A program made the position numbers and the translations under genes. A DNA stretch of 25,863 bases from a virus. Shown piece by piece: positions 1 through 7,958 of the stretch. The notes beneath the pieces are model-generated. The model searched no databases. It saw only the letters and a program-made list of their open reading frames with translations, and had not been told where the DNA came from. The stretch is taken from positions 1 through 25,863 of the IMG/VR virus record IMGVR_UViG_3300044716_000416; one strand, written 5' to 3'. Within the stretch, counting starts at the first letter, position 1, and the number at the start of each line of letters is the position of its first letter.

Positions 1-26
1 GTCAAAAATCAATGGGAATTGGTAAA

Positions 27-497
27 ATGACCCGCAAGACCCCCGTGACTTCCATTGAAGGCCAAGTTCAGACCTACGCCAACGCCCTGACCAAAATTGA
101 ACCGCCAGGCCCATTGTGTGACCTGGGCCAGGTGGTTTGGGACGAAATCATGGGCGCCAGGGCGAAGGACGAATGGCACGGCATCCAGCCCCGAATTGCG
201 TATGAACTGACCCTGACCCTGGTTGACCTGGCGCGAGAACGGCGGACCCTGGCCGAAGAACCGTCCATGTTCCACGTCAAGGGCAAGCCTGTGGTGAACC
301 CACGGATTGACCTGGTGGAGAAACTCATGCGGCGCGTTGTTCTGTTGCAGCGCCAACTCCGCATCCACCCGGCGGCGGAAGGGACCGAACCCGGCCTGGT
401 GGTTCCGAAGCGGAACGCGGAACGCGAAGCGGTGGCCATGGTCGCGGCCATCCAAAGCGGCCAGGATGACTTTGACCGACTCCTGGCGATGCAATGA
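27..497 (+). CDS. phage terminase small subunit (P27-like, probable)
   Basis: Probable small terminase subunit, which recognises phage DNA and hands it to the large subunit for packaging. The reading frame opens at ATG 12. I prefer the in-frame ATG at 27 because GGGA lies about 10 bases before it, while almost nothing precedes ATG 12 inside the window. The product is 156 residues (161 from ATG 12), mostly helical and charged, with a QRQLRIHP segment and a basic C-terminal third. This fits the size and helical character of P27-type small terminases, but no diagnostic motif is visible. The call rests mainly on position: it is the first gene of the packaging block and the large terminase lies two genes downstream. 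It overlaps the next gene by ATGA. Another small DNA-binding protein cannot be excluded. Confidence 0.6.
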   Translation: MTRKTPVTSIEGQVQTYANALTKIEPPGPLCDLGQVVWDEIMGARAKDEWHGIQPRIAYELTLTLVDLARERRTLAEEPSMFHVKGKPVVNPRIDLVEKLMRRVVLLQRQLRIHPAAEGTEPGLVVPKRNAEREAVAMVAAIQSGQDDFDRLLAMQ

Positions 498-1156
498 CCA
501 CCCGTGTGGAACACATCGCGGAAGGCGTGACCCTTTACCTGGGCGACTGTCGGGACATCGCGCCCCTGGTCGGCCAGGTTGACGCGGTGGTGACTGATCC
601 GCCCTACGGCATCGGCATCACCAGGTCCGCCCGCCTGGCGCGTTCACGCGGCATGGGAGGCAAGACCTGGGACGATGCACCGGCGGACGTGTCCTGGATT
701 GTGGCCATGGGTGTGCCGTCCATCATTTGGGGCGGAAACTATTTTGACCTGCCACCGACTAGGGCGCCCCTGGTGTGGGACAAGAACAACGCGGGCCGTG
801 ACTTCGCGGACTTTGAGATGGCCTGGTCCAACCTGGACATGGTGGCCCGCCGGATTGTGTTTCGACCCATGAACATGGACGGCGGCAAGGTCCACCCGAC
901 ACAGAAACCGGTGGAAGTCATGCGGTGGTGTCTGTCCCACCTTCCGGCGGACTCTGACGTGATCCTGGACCCGTTCATGGGTTCTGGCACCACAGGCGTG
1001 GCGGCGGTGAAGATGGGCAAGCGGTTTGTGGGTGTCGAAATTGATCCCGGCTATTTTGACGTGGCGTGCCGTCGCGTGGCCGAAGCCATACGGCAACCCG
1101 ACCTGTTCGTGGCGCCACCACTTCCTGGCCTGAACCAGGCGGCGTTGGACCTATGA
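494..1156 (+). CDS. DNA methyltransferase, N6-adenine/N4-cytosine type (beta-class order)
   Basis: A 220-residue AdoMet-dependent DNA amino-methyltransferase. The catalytic motif DPPYGIG is at residues 35-41. The AdoMet-binding motif (DPFMGSGTTGVAA) comes later, at about 159-171, so the order is catalytic motif first, as in the beta class. HPTQKP at 134-139 is a typical conserved element just before motif I, and VGVEID at 179-184 matches the acidic residue after it. DPPY enzymes methylate the exocyclic amine of adenine or cytosine, not cytosine C5. No partner endonuclease lies next to it, so it is probably a solitary enzyme protecting phage DNA from host restriction or marking it for packaging or regulation. 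The target site cannot be read from the sequence. It overlaps both neighbours by ATGA, which ties it to the terminase operon. It is short for the family and seems to lack a large target-recognition insert. Confidence 0.9.
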   Translation: MTTRVEHIAEGVTLYLGDCRDIAPLVGQVDAVVTDPPYGIGITRSARLARSRGMGGKTWDDAPADVSWIVAMGVPSIIWGGNYFDLPPTRAPLVWDKNNAGRDFADFEMAWSNLDMVARRIVFRPMNMDGGKVHPTQKPVEVMRWCLSHLPADSDVILDPFMGSGTTGVAAVKMGKRFVGVEIDPGYFDVACRRVAEAIRQPDLFVAPPLPGLNQAALDL

Positions 1157-1575
1157 CGAATTGGCGTGACCGTTTCCTGGACCTGGCGGCCATGGTGGCC
1201 ACCTGGTCAAAGGACACCACAAAGGTGGGCGCCGTGGCCGTGGACTCGTCCAGGAAAATCCTGGGCACCGGCTACAACGGATTGCCCCGTGGCGTGGCGG
1301 ATGACCCCGCCCGCCTGGAACGGCCCACGAAATACTGGGTGACCGCCCATGCCGAACAGAACCTAGTGGCGAACGCGGCCAGGTCCGTCCTGGCAGGGTC
1401 CACGGTCTATGTGACCCACCCGTGTTGTTCGGCCTGTGCCGGTGCCCTGATCAACGCGGGCGTGTCCACGGTGGTGACCAGGAACGGCAAGACATCCATG
1501 GACCCCGACACGTTCGCCTGGGCCAAAACCATGTTTCAGGAAGCGGGCGTGGAATTTCTGGTGATTGATGACTGA
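1153..1575 (+). CDS. deoxycytidylate (dCMP) deaminase-like protein
   Basis: A 140-residue zinc-dependent deaminase of the cytidine/deoxycytidylate family. The likely reaction is dCMP to dUMP, feeding thymidylate synthesis. The zinc and proton-transfer motif HAEQN is at residues 66-70 (His66, Glu68). The second half of the zinc site is Cys92-x-x-Cys95 in a PCCSAC context. The N-terminal TTKVGAVAVD strand and the GYNGLPRG loop (40-47) are typical of dCMP deaminases. The open frame extends upstream to 1066, but ATG 1153 is chosen because it overlaps the methyltransferase stop by ATGA and begins where family similarity begins. Sitting between methyltransferase and large terminase is unusual for a nucleotide-metabolism gene. 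Another substrate, such as a free cytidine or a modified nucleotide, is possible but less likely. Confidence 0.85.
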   Translation: MTNWRDRFLDLAAMVATWSKDTTKVGAVAVDSSRKILGTGYNGLPRGVADDPARLERPTKYWVTAHAEQNLVANAARSVLAGSTVYVTHPCCSACAGALINAGVSTVVTRNGKTSMDPDTFAWAKTMFQEAGVEFLVIDD

Positions 1576-3172
1576 ACTGGACCCCATCATCCGCCGGGCC
1601 ATCAAGTCCGGCCCCATCCCCGACATGCGCCCCTGGCGTGACCTTCCCCTGGAAGACCTGACCCAGGCGGAACGCGTCATGCGTTTCTGTGAAGGCTTGC
1701 CGGTGCCGGAAGGCAAATTCGTGGGCCAGAAAATCCAACTGTTGCCGTTCCAGGAGGCGTTCGTCCGTTCCGTGTTCGACAACCCGGCGGGCACCCGCCG
1801 CGCCTACCTGTCCCTGGGCCGCAAGAACGGCAAGACGGCCCTATGTGCGGCCCTACTCATTGCGGCAATCGTCGGCCCCCTGGCGCGGCGCAACACCCAA
1901 ATCGTGTCAGGCGCCCTGTCGCGTGACCAGGCGTCACTGGTTTTCAACCTGGCGTCAAAAATCATCACCCAGTCACCGCGCCTGTCCCAGGTCATCCGCG
2001 TGGTCCCATCGGGCCGCCGCCTGGTTGGCTTGACCACGGGCGTTGAATATAAGGCCCTAGCGGCGGAAGGTTCGACGGCCCACGGCCTGTCACCCCGCAT
2101 CATCCTGGCGGACGAAACGGGCCAAATCAAAGGCCCCCAGGACTCGTTCATTGAAGCCTTGGAAACGTCCCAGGGCGCCCATGAAGACCCATTGTTCATT
2201 TGCATTTCCACCCAGGCGGCCACGTCTATGGACCTGTTGTCCGTGTGGTTGGATGACGCGACCAAACACCAGGACGAACGGGTGGTGTGCCACCTTTACG
2301 CGGCGGACGATGACGCGGACCTGGAAGATGAAAACGCCTGGCGCCAGGCCAACCCCGCCCTGGCCGTGTTCCGTTCCATTGACGATGTGCGCGAACAGGC
2401 CAAACAGGCAAAGCGGCTTCCGTCTTTTGAGTCTTCCTTCCGTTCCCTGATCCTGAACACGCGTGTGTCCACTGAGGCGCCCTTCCTGACGCCTGGCGTG
2501 TGGAATTCATGCGCCGGTCCCATCAACACGGACATTTTCACGGACGGGCGCCCCGTGTTCGGCGGCCTGGACTTGTCGGCCAGGACCGACTTGACGGCCC
2601 TGGTCCTGGCCGCCAGGGACGATGACGGCCTGGTCCACCTGTGGCCGCATGTGTGGACGCCCCAGGACACCTTGTTGGAACGTTCGGCCCGTGACCGGGC
2701 GCCGTATGACGCCTGGGTCCGTGACGGGTTTCTCCGCACCACACCCGGTTCGGCCATTGACTATGACTGGGTGGCCAATGACATCGCGGAAGTGACCCAG
2801 GGCATGTGGGTGTCCGCGTGTCGGTTTGACCGGTGGCGCCTGGACGTTCTGTCATCGGCCATGGACCGCCAGGGCGTTGCCTTGCCACTGGTCCCGTTCG
2901 GCCAGGGCTACAAGGACATGTCACCGGCCCTGGAGGCGTTTGAAGGCGCCGCCCTGGAAGCCAGACTCCGGCACGGTGATCATCCTGTGTTGAGGTGGTG
3001 TGTCGCCAATTCCGTGGTGGATCAAGACCCGGCTGGAAATCGGAAACTGAACAAGGGCAAGTCCTACGGGCGCATTGACGCGGCGGTGGCGTCTTTGATG
3101 GCGGCGGCTGGCATCCTGTGTGAAGTTGAAACCGAAGGAATGACCGGGCGCGGTGAATTGCTGGTGATATAG
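1568..3172 (+). CDS. phage terminase large subunit
   Basis: The 534-residue DNA-packaging motor and nuclease. The ATPase domain has a Walker A-like GRKNGKT at residues 84-90 and a Walker B strand IILADE at 178-183, with Glu183 as the probable catalytic glutamate. The RNase H-like nuclease domain starts at GGLDLSARTDL (332-342), with Asp335 as the first metal ligand. Likely further acidic residues are Asp421 (FDRWR) and Asp504 (YGRIDAAVASL). Length and motif spacing fit the large terminase family common in HK97-like siphoviruses. The frame also has a TTG at 1565, but ATG 1568 is the better start. It overlaps the deaminase gene by 8 bases. After its stop comes one of the few real gaps in the head block. 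Confidence 0.96.
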   Translation: MTELDPIIRRAIKSGPIPDMRPWRDLPLEDLTQAERVMRFCEGLPVPEGKFVGQKIQLLPFQEAFVRSVFDNPAGTRRAYLSLGRKNGKTALCAALLIAAIVGPLARRNTQIVSGALSRDQASLVFNLASKIITQSPRLSQVIRVVPSGRRLVGLTTGVEYKALAAEGSTAHGLSPRIILADETGQIKGPQDSFIEALETSQGAHEDPLFICISTQAATSMDLLSVWLDDATKHQDERVVCHLYAADDDADLEDENAWRQANPALAVFRSIDDVREQAKQAKRLPSFESSFRSLILNTRVSTEAPFLTPGVWNSCAGPINTDIFTDGRPVFGGLDLSARTDLTALVLAARDDDGLVHLWPHVWTPQDTLLERSARDRAPYDAWVRDGFLRTTPGSAIDYDWVANDIAEVTQGMWVSACRFDRWRLDVLSSAMDRQGVALPLVPFGQGYKDMSPALEAFEGAALEARLRHGDHPVLRWCVANSVVDQDPAGNRKLNKGKSYGRIDAAVASLMAAAGILCEVETEGMTGRGELLVI

Positions 3173-3183
3173 TGCAACCAGAG

Positions 3184-3213
3184 TTGACAAAAAATCGGTG
3201 ATTTGCTGGCGAT
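3184..3213 (+). promoter_or_regulatory. possible promoter upstream of the head genes
   Basis: The gap between the large terminase and the next gene has a perfect TTGACA at 3184-3189 followed by an A-tract. No good TATAAT lies at the usual 16-18 base distance. The nearest candidates are GCTGGCGA from 3205, which partly resembles alphaproteobacterial -10 elements, and GATAGG at 3211, which is too far. The strong -35 in an AT-richer gap before the capsid genes makes a promoter plausible, not proven. Confidence 0.35.
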
Positions 3214-3241
3214 AGGGGAACGCGTTATTTGCGAGGCGGCC

Positions 3242-3508
3242 ATGTCCATTCAGTCCAACATTCTCCAGGGCATCATCCAAATCCTGGGCCTTTCCACGAT
3301 TGACAAAAGGTTTGTTGAGCTTGTTGTGGAGGAAGGTGGCGGCAAGAGCGCCGCCGACTTGCAAGAGCAGATGCAAAAACACGGCTACCTAAACCCGACC
3401 CTTGAACAGTGCGCGGCCATTCTTGCGGGCGGCACGGCGCCGGTTGAACCACCGGCACCCCCCACCGAACCGGAGGCACCGGCCACTGAACCTGGCGAGG
3501 CGGTTTGA
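3242..3508 (+). CDS. small protein of unknown function between terminase and protease
   Basis: An 88-residue protein of unrecognised family. The frame opens upstream at 3203, but ATG 3242 is chosen because GAGGCGG precedes it and the sequence upstream looks non-coding. The N-terminal two thirds looks helical, ending with QKHGYLNPTLEQCAAIL, which suggests a small folded domain. The last 20 or so residues are almost all Pro, Glu, Ala and Thr, a disordered acidic tail. Position between terminase and prohead protease suggests a head or packaging accessory role, but the sequence does not show one. It is followed at once by the protease gene, whose start is 2 bases after this stop. Confidence 0.7.
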   Translation: MSIQSNILQGIIQILGLSTIDKRFVELVVEEGGGKSAADLQEQMQKHGYLNPTLEQCAAILAGGTAPVEPPAPPTEPEAPATEPGEAV

Positions 3509-3510
3509 TC

Positions 3511-4068
3511 ATGGAAACGCGTTCCGCTTCCGCCGTCCTTGAACAGTCAACGGACAAAACGTTCACGTTCGTGGCGTCCGACGCCACCGTGGACCGCATG
3601 GGTGACGTGATTGACCCGAAGGGATGGCAACTTGGTTCGTTCAAGTCCAACCCCGTCATCCTGTTCAACCACAATCACAACGAACCCATTGGCCGCGCCG
3701 TTGACGTTTCCCTGAAGGGCGACAAGTTGGTGGCGGACATCGAGTTCATGGACGAGTCGGTGTCACCCTTCGCGGCAAAAATCGCCCGCATGGTCCGCGC
3801 CGGTTTCATCAAGGCCGTTTCGGTTGGCTTCCGCGCCCTGGAAGCCAAGCCCATGGAAAAGTCCGGCGGCTACCTATTCACGAAATCCGAACTGTTGGAA
3901 ATCAGCGTTGTTTCGGTTCCTGCCAACCCATCGGCGTTGGCGGTTGCGAAGGCGTTTGACTTCACCAGTGACGAAATCACCCGCACCTTTGCCCACCAGG
4001 TCCAGGCGGACCCCTTGGCGTGGGAAAAGGCGGCGGTTGATGTGCTACTGGCGCGTGGTCGCGTCTGA
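3511..4068 (+). CDS. HK97-type prohead protease
   Basis: A 185-residue serine protease of the herpesvirus-assemblin/HK97 prohead family (peptidase U35/S78 type). It matures the capsid by cutting the scaffolding (delta) domain from the major capsid protein. Candidate catalytic residues are visible: the histidine region FNHNHNEPIG at 52-61 (His54 or His56), Ser104 in KAVSVGF, and Glu130 in LLEISVVSVPANP, the family signature strand and loop. An in-frame TTG at 3505 is ignored in favour of ATG 3511, with GAGG about a dozen bases upstream. It is immediately followed by the major capsid gene, as expected for enzyme and substrate. Usual length for the family. Confidence 0.95.
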   Translation: METRSASAVLEQSTDKTFTFVASDATVDRMGDVIDPKGWQLGSFKSNPVILFNHNHNEPIGRAVDVSLKGDKLVADIEFMDESVSPFAAKIARMVRAGFIKAVSVGFRALEAKPMEKSGGYLFTKSELLEISVVSVPANPSALAVAKAFDFTSDEITRTFAHQVQADPLAWEKAAVDVLLARGRV

Positions 4069-4073
4069 ATTAT

Positions 4074-4089
4074 TGGCCAACATTGGCCA
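4074..4089 (+). other. small hairpin in the leader of the capsid gene
   Basis: Two copies of the self-complementary TGGCCA (4074-4079 and 4084-4089) are separated by ACAT. They can pair as a 6-bp stem with a 4-base loop in the 51-base gap before the capsid start. There is no T-run after it, so it is not a typical terminator. It could affect mRNA stability or processing ahead of the most highly expressed gene, or be chance. Confidence 0.25.
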
Positions 4090-4119
4090 TTCCATCAACG
4101 CAATCCTATGGAGGAACCT

Positions 4120-5475
4120 ATGATTGCAAAGCAGATCGCGGCCCTGGAAGAACAGCGGACCGCTAAAGTGAAGGCCATGGAAGACATGGTTGGCAAGGCC
4201 GAAGGCGAAGCCCGTGGTCTTAACGATGACGAAAAGGGCACGTTTGCGGACCTGAAAAAGTCCATCACGGACCTTGACTCGCGCCTTGATGACCTTCGCG
4301 CCACTGAAAAGTTGGTTGCCACCAAGGCCGCGCCGGTTGTTGTCGAAAGCCCGAAGGCTTCCATTCAGGTGGGCGGTGTCCGCCGTGAAAAGGGAACATT
4401 CTTCGCGCGTCTTGCCCATGCCCTTTACATGAACCAGGGCAATCACTTTGCAGCGGCGGAATATGCCAAGTCACACCTTGGCGACGAAGAACTCGCGTCG
4501 GTGTTGCGTATGCCGAAGGGCGCCCTTGAACGGGCCGCGTCGGCCCTTGGCACCACGGGTGACAACGCCTTTGCAAAGCCCCTGACCACCATTCGTCAGG
4601 CATCGGAAGAGTTCATTGACATGTTGCGTCCGGCGTCGGTGTTCGCCCGCGTCCCGGCCCGCCGCATGAACTTTGACGGCAATTCGTCCATCGTGATCCC
4701 GCGTCAGACGGCTGGCGCATCGGGCACATGGGTGGGTGAAGGCGCCGCCATTCCGGTGAAGAAACTGGCGTTCGACTCCATCAACCTGACGCCCAAAAAG
4801 ATGGCCGTCATCGTTGGTGTGACCAACGAACTCCTGTCCCATTCGTCCCCGGCGGTGGAGGCCATCATCCGTGATGACATGATCCGTTCAACGGCGACCT
4901 ATTTGGACACTTGCTTCCTGGACAACACCGTCAACTCGTCTTCGCGTCCTGGTGGCCTTCAGGTGTATGACGCCGCGCCGACAACTTCGGCTGGCCCAAC
5001 ACTCGCGGACATCACGACAGACCTGGCCGCGTTGATGGCCGACATGCTGAACGCCAACGTTCCTATGAACCGTCCGGTGTGGATTATGAACCCGGTCAAC
5101 GTGAACGCCCTTATGTGGGTTCGTGACGGCCTTGGTTCGTATGCCTTCCGTTCGGAAGTTGCTGGCGGCACCCTTAACGGGTTCCCCATTCTCGCTTCCA
5201 CTTCGGTTCCGGCGGACAAGGTGTTCCTGGTTGACGCGGACACCGTCGTGGTGGCCGAAGACCTGGCGCCGGTCATTGACATGTCGGAAGAGGCAGTCCT
5301 TCACGTTGAAGACTCCACCCCGGCCAGTGACATCGGCAGCGCCACACCCGTCCGTTCGCTTTGGCAGACGGACTCTGTGGCCCTTCGCCTTCGCTATCGC
5401 CTGGACTGGAACATCCGTCAGAACGCCGGTGTTCAGGTTCTTTCTGGCGTGGCTTGGTCGGCGGCGGCGGGCTAA
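4120..5475 (+). CDS. major capsid protein, HK97 fold
   Basis: The 451-residue main shell protein. About the first 90 residues are strongly charged and helical (EEQRTAKVKAMEDMVGKAEG onward), as in the scaffolding delta domain removed by the upstream protease. Features after about residue 100 fit the HK97 capsid fold family: the RQTAGASGTWVGEGAAIP region with its N-arm/E-loop character, and the KKMAVIVGVTNELLSHSSPA segment. ATG 4120 is preferred over the in-frame ATG 4108 because GGAGG lies 6-10 bases before it. It would form pentamers and hexamers of the icosahedral head. The portal gene is not upstream, as in most HK97-like phages, but downstream. Confidence 0.96.
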   Translation: MIAKQIAALEEQRTAKVKAMEDMVGKAEGEARGLNDDEKGTFADLKKSITDLDSRLDDLRATEKLVATKAAPVVVESPKASIQVGGVRREKGTFFARLAHALYMNQGNHFAAAEYAKSHLGDEELASVLRMPKGALERAASALGTTGDNAFAKPLTTIRQASEEFIDMLRPASVFARVPARRMNFDGNSSIVIPRQTAGASGTWVGEGAAIPVKKLAFDSINLTPKKMAVIVGVTNELLSHSSPAVEAIIRDDMIRSTATYLDTCFLDNTVNSSSRPGGLQVYDAAPTTSAGPTLADITTDLAALMADMLNANVPMNRPVWIMNPVNVNALMWVRDGLGSYAFRSEVAGGTLNGFPILASTSVPADKVFLVDADTVVVAEDLAPVIDMSEEAVLHVEDSTPASDIGSATPVRSLWQTDSVALRLRYRLDWNIRQNAGVQVLSGVAWSAAAG

Positions 5476-5485
5476 GGCCCGCCCT

Positions 5486-5722
5486 GTGCGATACGTCGCA
5501 AAACAGGGGTTCATGTATGGCCGGGCGCGGGTGGCGCCTGGTCATATCATCGAACTTTCACCAGGCGCGGCGGAGTCCCTACTCCGTCGCGGTTGGCTGG
5601 AAGCGGCGGGTGGGTCGGTCCTCCCGGCGGCCCCACCCGCCGAACTTGAAAAGCCTTATGGCAAGCGTGGGCGGCCACCTAAATCCTATTACAAAGACCG
5701 AATGATGAGCGCGGCGGAATGA
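5486..5722 (+). CDS. small basic head-region protein with an AT-hook-like tail
   Basis: A 78-residue protein of unknown family between capsid and portal. The chosen start is GTG 5486, 8 bases after a TAAGG sequence overlapping the capsid stop; ATG 5513 (69 residues) is the alternative. The middle (VAPGHIIELSPGAAESLLRR) resembles small head proteins that sit next to capsid genes. The C-terminus reads KPYGKRGRPPKSYYKDRM, with RGRPPK close to an AT-hook core (RGRP), so contact with DNA during packaging is possible. That is inference from one short motif. It overlaps the portal gene by ATGA, which supports it being translated. Confidence 0.7.
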   Translation: MRYVAKQGFMYGRARVAPGHIIELSPGAAESLLRRGWLEAAGGSVLPAAPPAELEKPYGKRGRPPKSYYKDRMMSAAE

Positions 5723-7098
5723 ACATCCTGAACAAAGCCATGTCGGTCTTCACTAGGACGAAGGCCGTTCCGAACGGCGGAAATCTTTTCTTCCCCCGTG
5801 AAAGCGCAATGACCAACTGGTGGCAGCGTGGTTTTGACAAGCCGTCCGCCCGCGAAGCTATGACGAATTCCGCCGTCTATGCGTGCGTGTCGGTCATTTC
5901 CCAGGAAATTGCCAAGTTCGACATCCGCCACTGGAAACAGAACCCAGACGGTGGCCGTGAACTTGTGAACGGAACGGTTGCGGCGGTTCTTCGCAATCCG
6001 AATGAATACCAGACTCGTTCAGACTTTTGGCTTTACATGATGGGCAACTTGCTCCTGGGCGGGAACGCCTACGCCATTGCTGAACGTGATGGACGTGGCG
6101 CGGTGGTTGCGTTGCACCCGCGCCCCCATGGTTCCATTGCGCCCTATGTCGCGCCTGACGGTTCTGTGTTTTATCAGGTGGGCGGAAACGCGGCCAACGA
6201 ACTGACGCCCGACCTGTTGGAAAACATGGTCCCGGCGCGTGATGTCCTTCACATCCGCCTTCATTGCCTAAGCCATTGGTTGATTGGCGTGTCCCCCCTG
6301 GTTGCCTGTGCGGCGGCCCTTGCTGGCGCGGACGCCATCCAGAAAAACACGGCGGCGTTCTTCACGAACATGTCCCGCCCTGGCGGCATCCTGAAGACGC
6401 CAAAGCCCTTGAACCCTGACGCGGCGGCCCGACTGAAGGCCCAATGGGAACAAGGCACGTCCGCCAACTTCATGGGCAGAACCGCCGTTTTGGACAATGA
6501 CGTGTCCTGGCAACCCCTGACCATTTCCGCCCAGGACGCGGCCCTGGTGGAACAATACAAAATGGGCGTCCATGACGTGGCCCGCGTTTATCGCGTGCCA
6601 CTGTGGATGATTGGCGACCTGGAAAAGGCGTCATTCCACAACGTCGAAACACTCCAGCGTTCGTTCGTTGTGTCCACCCTTGGTTTCTACCTGGAACACC
6701 TGGAAGACGCCCTGGAAAAGTTCTTCCGCCTGGGCGCCACTGAATATGTGGAATTTGACGTTGAAGGCGGACTCATGCGGGCCGAAACAAAGGACCGCTT
6801 TGACGCCTACGCCAAGGCCCTTCAGTCCGGCATCCTGACGCCCAATGAAGTCCGCAACATTGAAGACCTACCGCCGATTGACGGCGGTGACCGCGCCTAC
6901 ATGCAAGCGCAAATGCAACCCATCGACCTGACCGCCGAAATGGTGGAGGCCGAACTTGAAAACCTGAAGAACCCACCCGAACCACCCCCGGCGCCCGCCC
7001 TACCGGCACCGGCACCGAAGGACGAACCGCCCGCCAAATCCTATTCCACGGACGATGTGCGGGCGGCGGTTCGGGCCATGATGAGGGCCACCGCATGA
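5719..7098 (+). CDS. phage portal protein, HK97 family
   Basis: A 459-residue portal protein, the dodecameric ring at one capsid vertex through which DNA enters and leaves. Typical HK97-portal features are NSAVYACVSVISQEIAKF near residue 50, the GNLLLGGNAYAIAERDGRG segment, the GVSPLVACAAAL helix and ARVYRVPLWMIGDLEKASF near 290, the conserved region before the wing/stem. The C-terminal 60 residues are proline-rich and low-complexity (PPEPPPAPALPAPAP) before a short helix. Family length is normal. It lies after the major capsid gene rather than before the protease, and overlaps the genes on both sides by ATGA. Confidence 0.95.
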   Translation: MNILNKAMSVFTRTKAVPNGGNLFFPRESAMTNWWQRGFDKPSAREAMTNSAVYACVSVISQEIAKFDIRHWKQNPDGGRELVNGTVAAVLRNPNEYQTRSDFWLYMMGNLLLGGNAYAIAERDGRGAVVALHPRPHGSIAPYVAPDGSVFYQVGGNAANELTPDLLENMVPARDVLHIRLHCLSHWLIGVSPLVACAAALAGADAIQKNTAAFFTNMSRPGGILKTPKPLNPDAAARLKAQWEQGTSANFMGRTAVLDNDVSWQPLTISAQDAALVEQYKMGVHDVARVYRVPLWMIGDLEKASFHNVETLQRSFVVSTLGFYLEHLEDALEKFFRLGATEYVEFDVEGGLMRAETKDRFDAYAKALQSGILTPNEVRNIEDLPPIDGGDRAYMQAQMQPIDLTAEMVEAELENLKNPPEPPPAPALPAPAPKDEPPAKSYSTDDVRAAVRAMMRATA

Positions 7099-7958
7099 CC
7101 CACGAACTTCCCCAGTTGATTGCGGCGGGCATCGCGGAGGCCACCGGCTTGATTGAAGCGCGGGTGGCCGAACAGTTGGCCGAACTTCAAAAGCGTGTTG
7201 ACGCCCACCAGGTCACCATCCTGGAAGAAAGGGCGGCCCATGCCGAACGTCTGGAGTCTGTTCGCCAGGAAGCGCGGGCCGAAGTCCAACGCGAAATCCA
7301 ACGTGCCGTTGACCAGGCCGTCCAGGACATCCGTGGCGCCGCCCTGGCGTTGCCGGTGCCGACCGACTGGCGGGAACGGACCTACTACCAGGGCGAGGCC
7401 GTCCACCATCGTGGCGGCACCTGGGTGGCCACCAGGAAGACGGCGGACGAACCGCGTGTTGGTGGTGACTGGACCCTGTTGGCGGACGGCGTGGCCGAAG
7501 TCACAAAGGGTGGTGACAGTGTGTTCATCATCCGCACATCGGAAACCGTCACCGAACTGGCCGACATGCGCGGCGCCCAGGGCGAAGGGTTCCGCGTCCG
7601 TGGCCTTTACCAGGCGGGCGAAACCTATTCCAAGGGTGATCTAGTCCTGGAAAACGGTTCCAGGTTCGTGGCCCTAAAGGATGACCCTGGCGCCTTCCCT
7701 GGCGCCGGTTGGGAATTGTTCGTCCAACGTGGTTCCAAGGGCACCAAGGGCGAACAGGGACCGCGTGGTGAAAAGGGACTGGACGGCGCCCACGGCCCCA
7801 GTCTGTTGGAAGATTTGCGGGCCTGGCGTGACGGGCGCCTGATCGAGTCCGGTTCCCTGGTCCACCATGACGGCAAACTGTTTGTGGCCCTGGATGACAC
7901 CACGTCACCGCCTGGCACGGGTTCGGCCTGGCTCCGCGTGAAAGGGTTGGGCGAATGA
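7095..7958 (+). CDS. head-region protein with coiled coil, three carbohydrate-binding-like modules and a collagen-like stretch
   Basis: A 287-residue mosaic protein. Residues 10-80 form a charged heptad-like helix, a probable oligomerising coiled coil. Three short modules follow, at about 97-131, 171-210 and 250-283. Each has the pattern (Y)xxGExVxxxGxxWVAxxxxxxxxPxxxxxW, resembling chitinase-type family 5/12 carbohydrate-binding modules. Between modules two and three, residues 213-234 contain Gly-X-Y triplets (GSKGTKGEQGPRGEKGLDG), a short collagen-like rod. Lying between portal and head-tail connector, it could be a capsid or neck decoration fibre that binds host or environmental polysaccharide. 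That is inference; a virion role is not shown by sequence alone. Start is ATG 7095, overlapping the portal stop. Confidence 0.85.
   Translation: MTHELPQLIAAGIAEATGLIEARVAEQLAELQKRVDAHQVTILEERAAHAERLESVRQEARAEVQREIQRAVDQAVQDIRGAALALPVPTDWRERTYYQGEAVHHRGGTWVATRKTADEPRVGGDWTLLADGVAEVTKGGDSVFIIRTSETVTELADMRGAQGEGFRVRGLYQAGETYSKGDLVLENGSRFVALKDDPGAFPGAGWELFVQRGSKGTKGEQGPRGEKGLDGAHGPSLLEDLRAWRDGRLIESGSLVHHDGKLFVALDDTTSPPGTGSAWLRVKGLGE

Noticed and set aside
4069-4119. Terminator before the capsid gene
   Set aside because: The TGGCCA hairpin has only 6 bp and no following T-run, and the capsid must be read through from upstream or have its own promoter.
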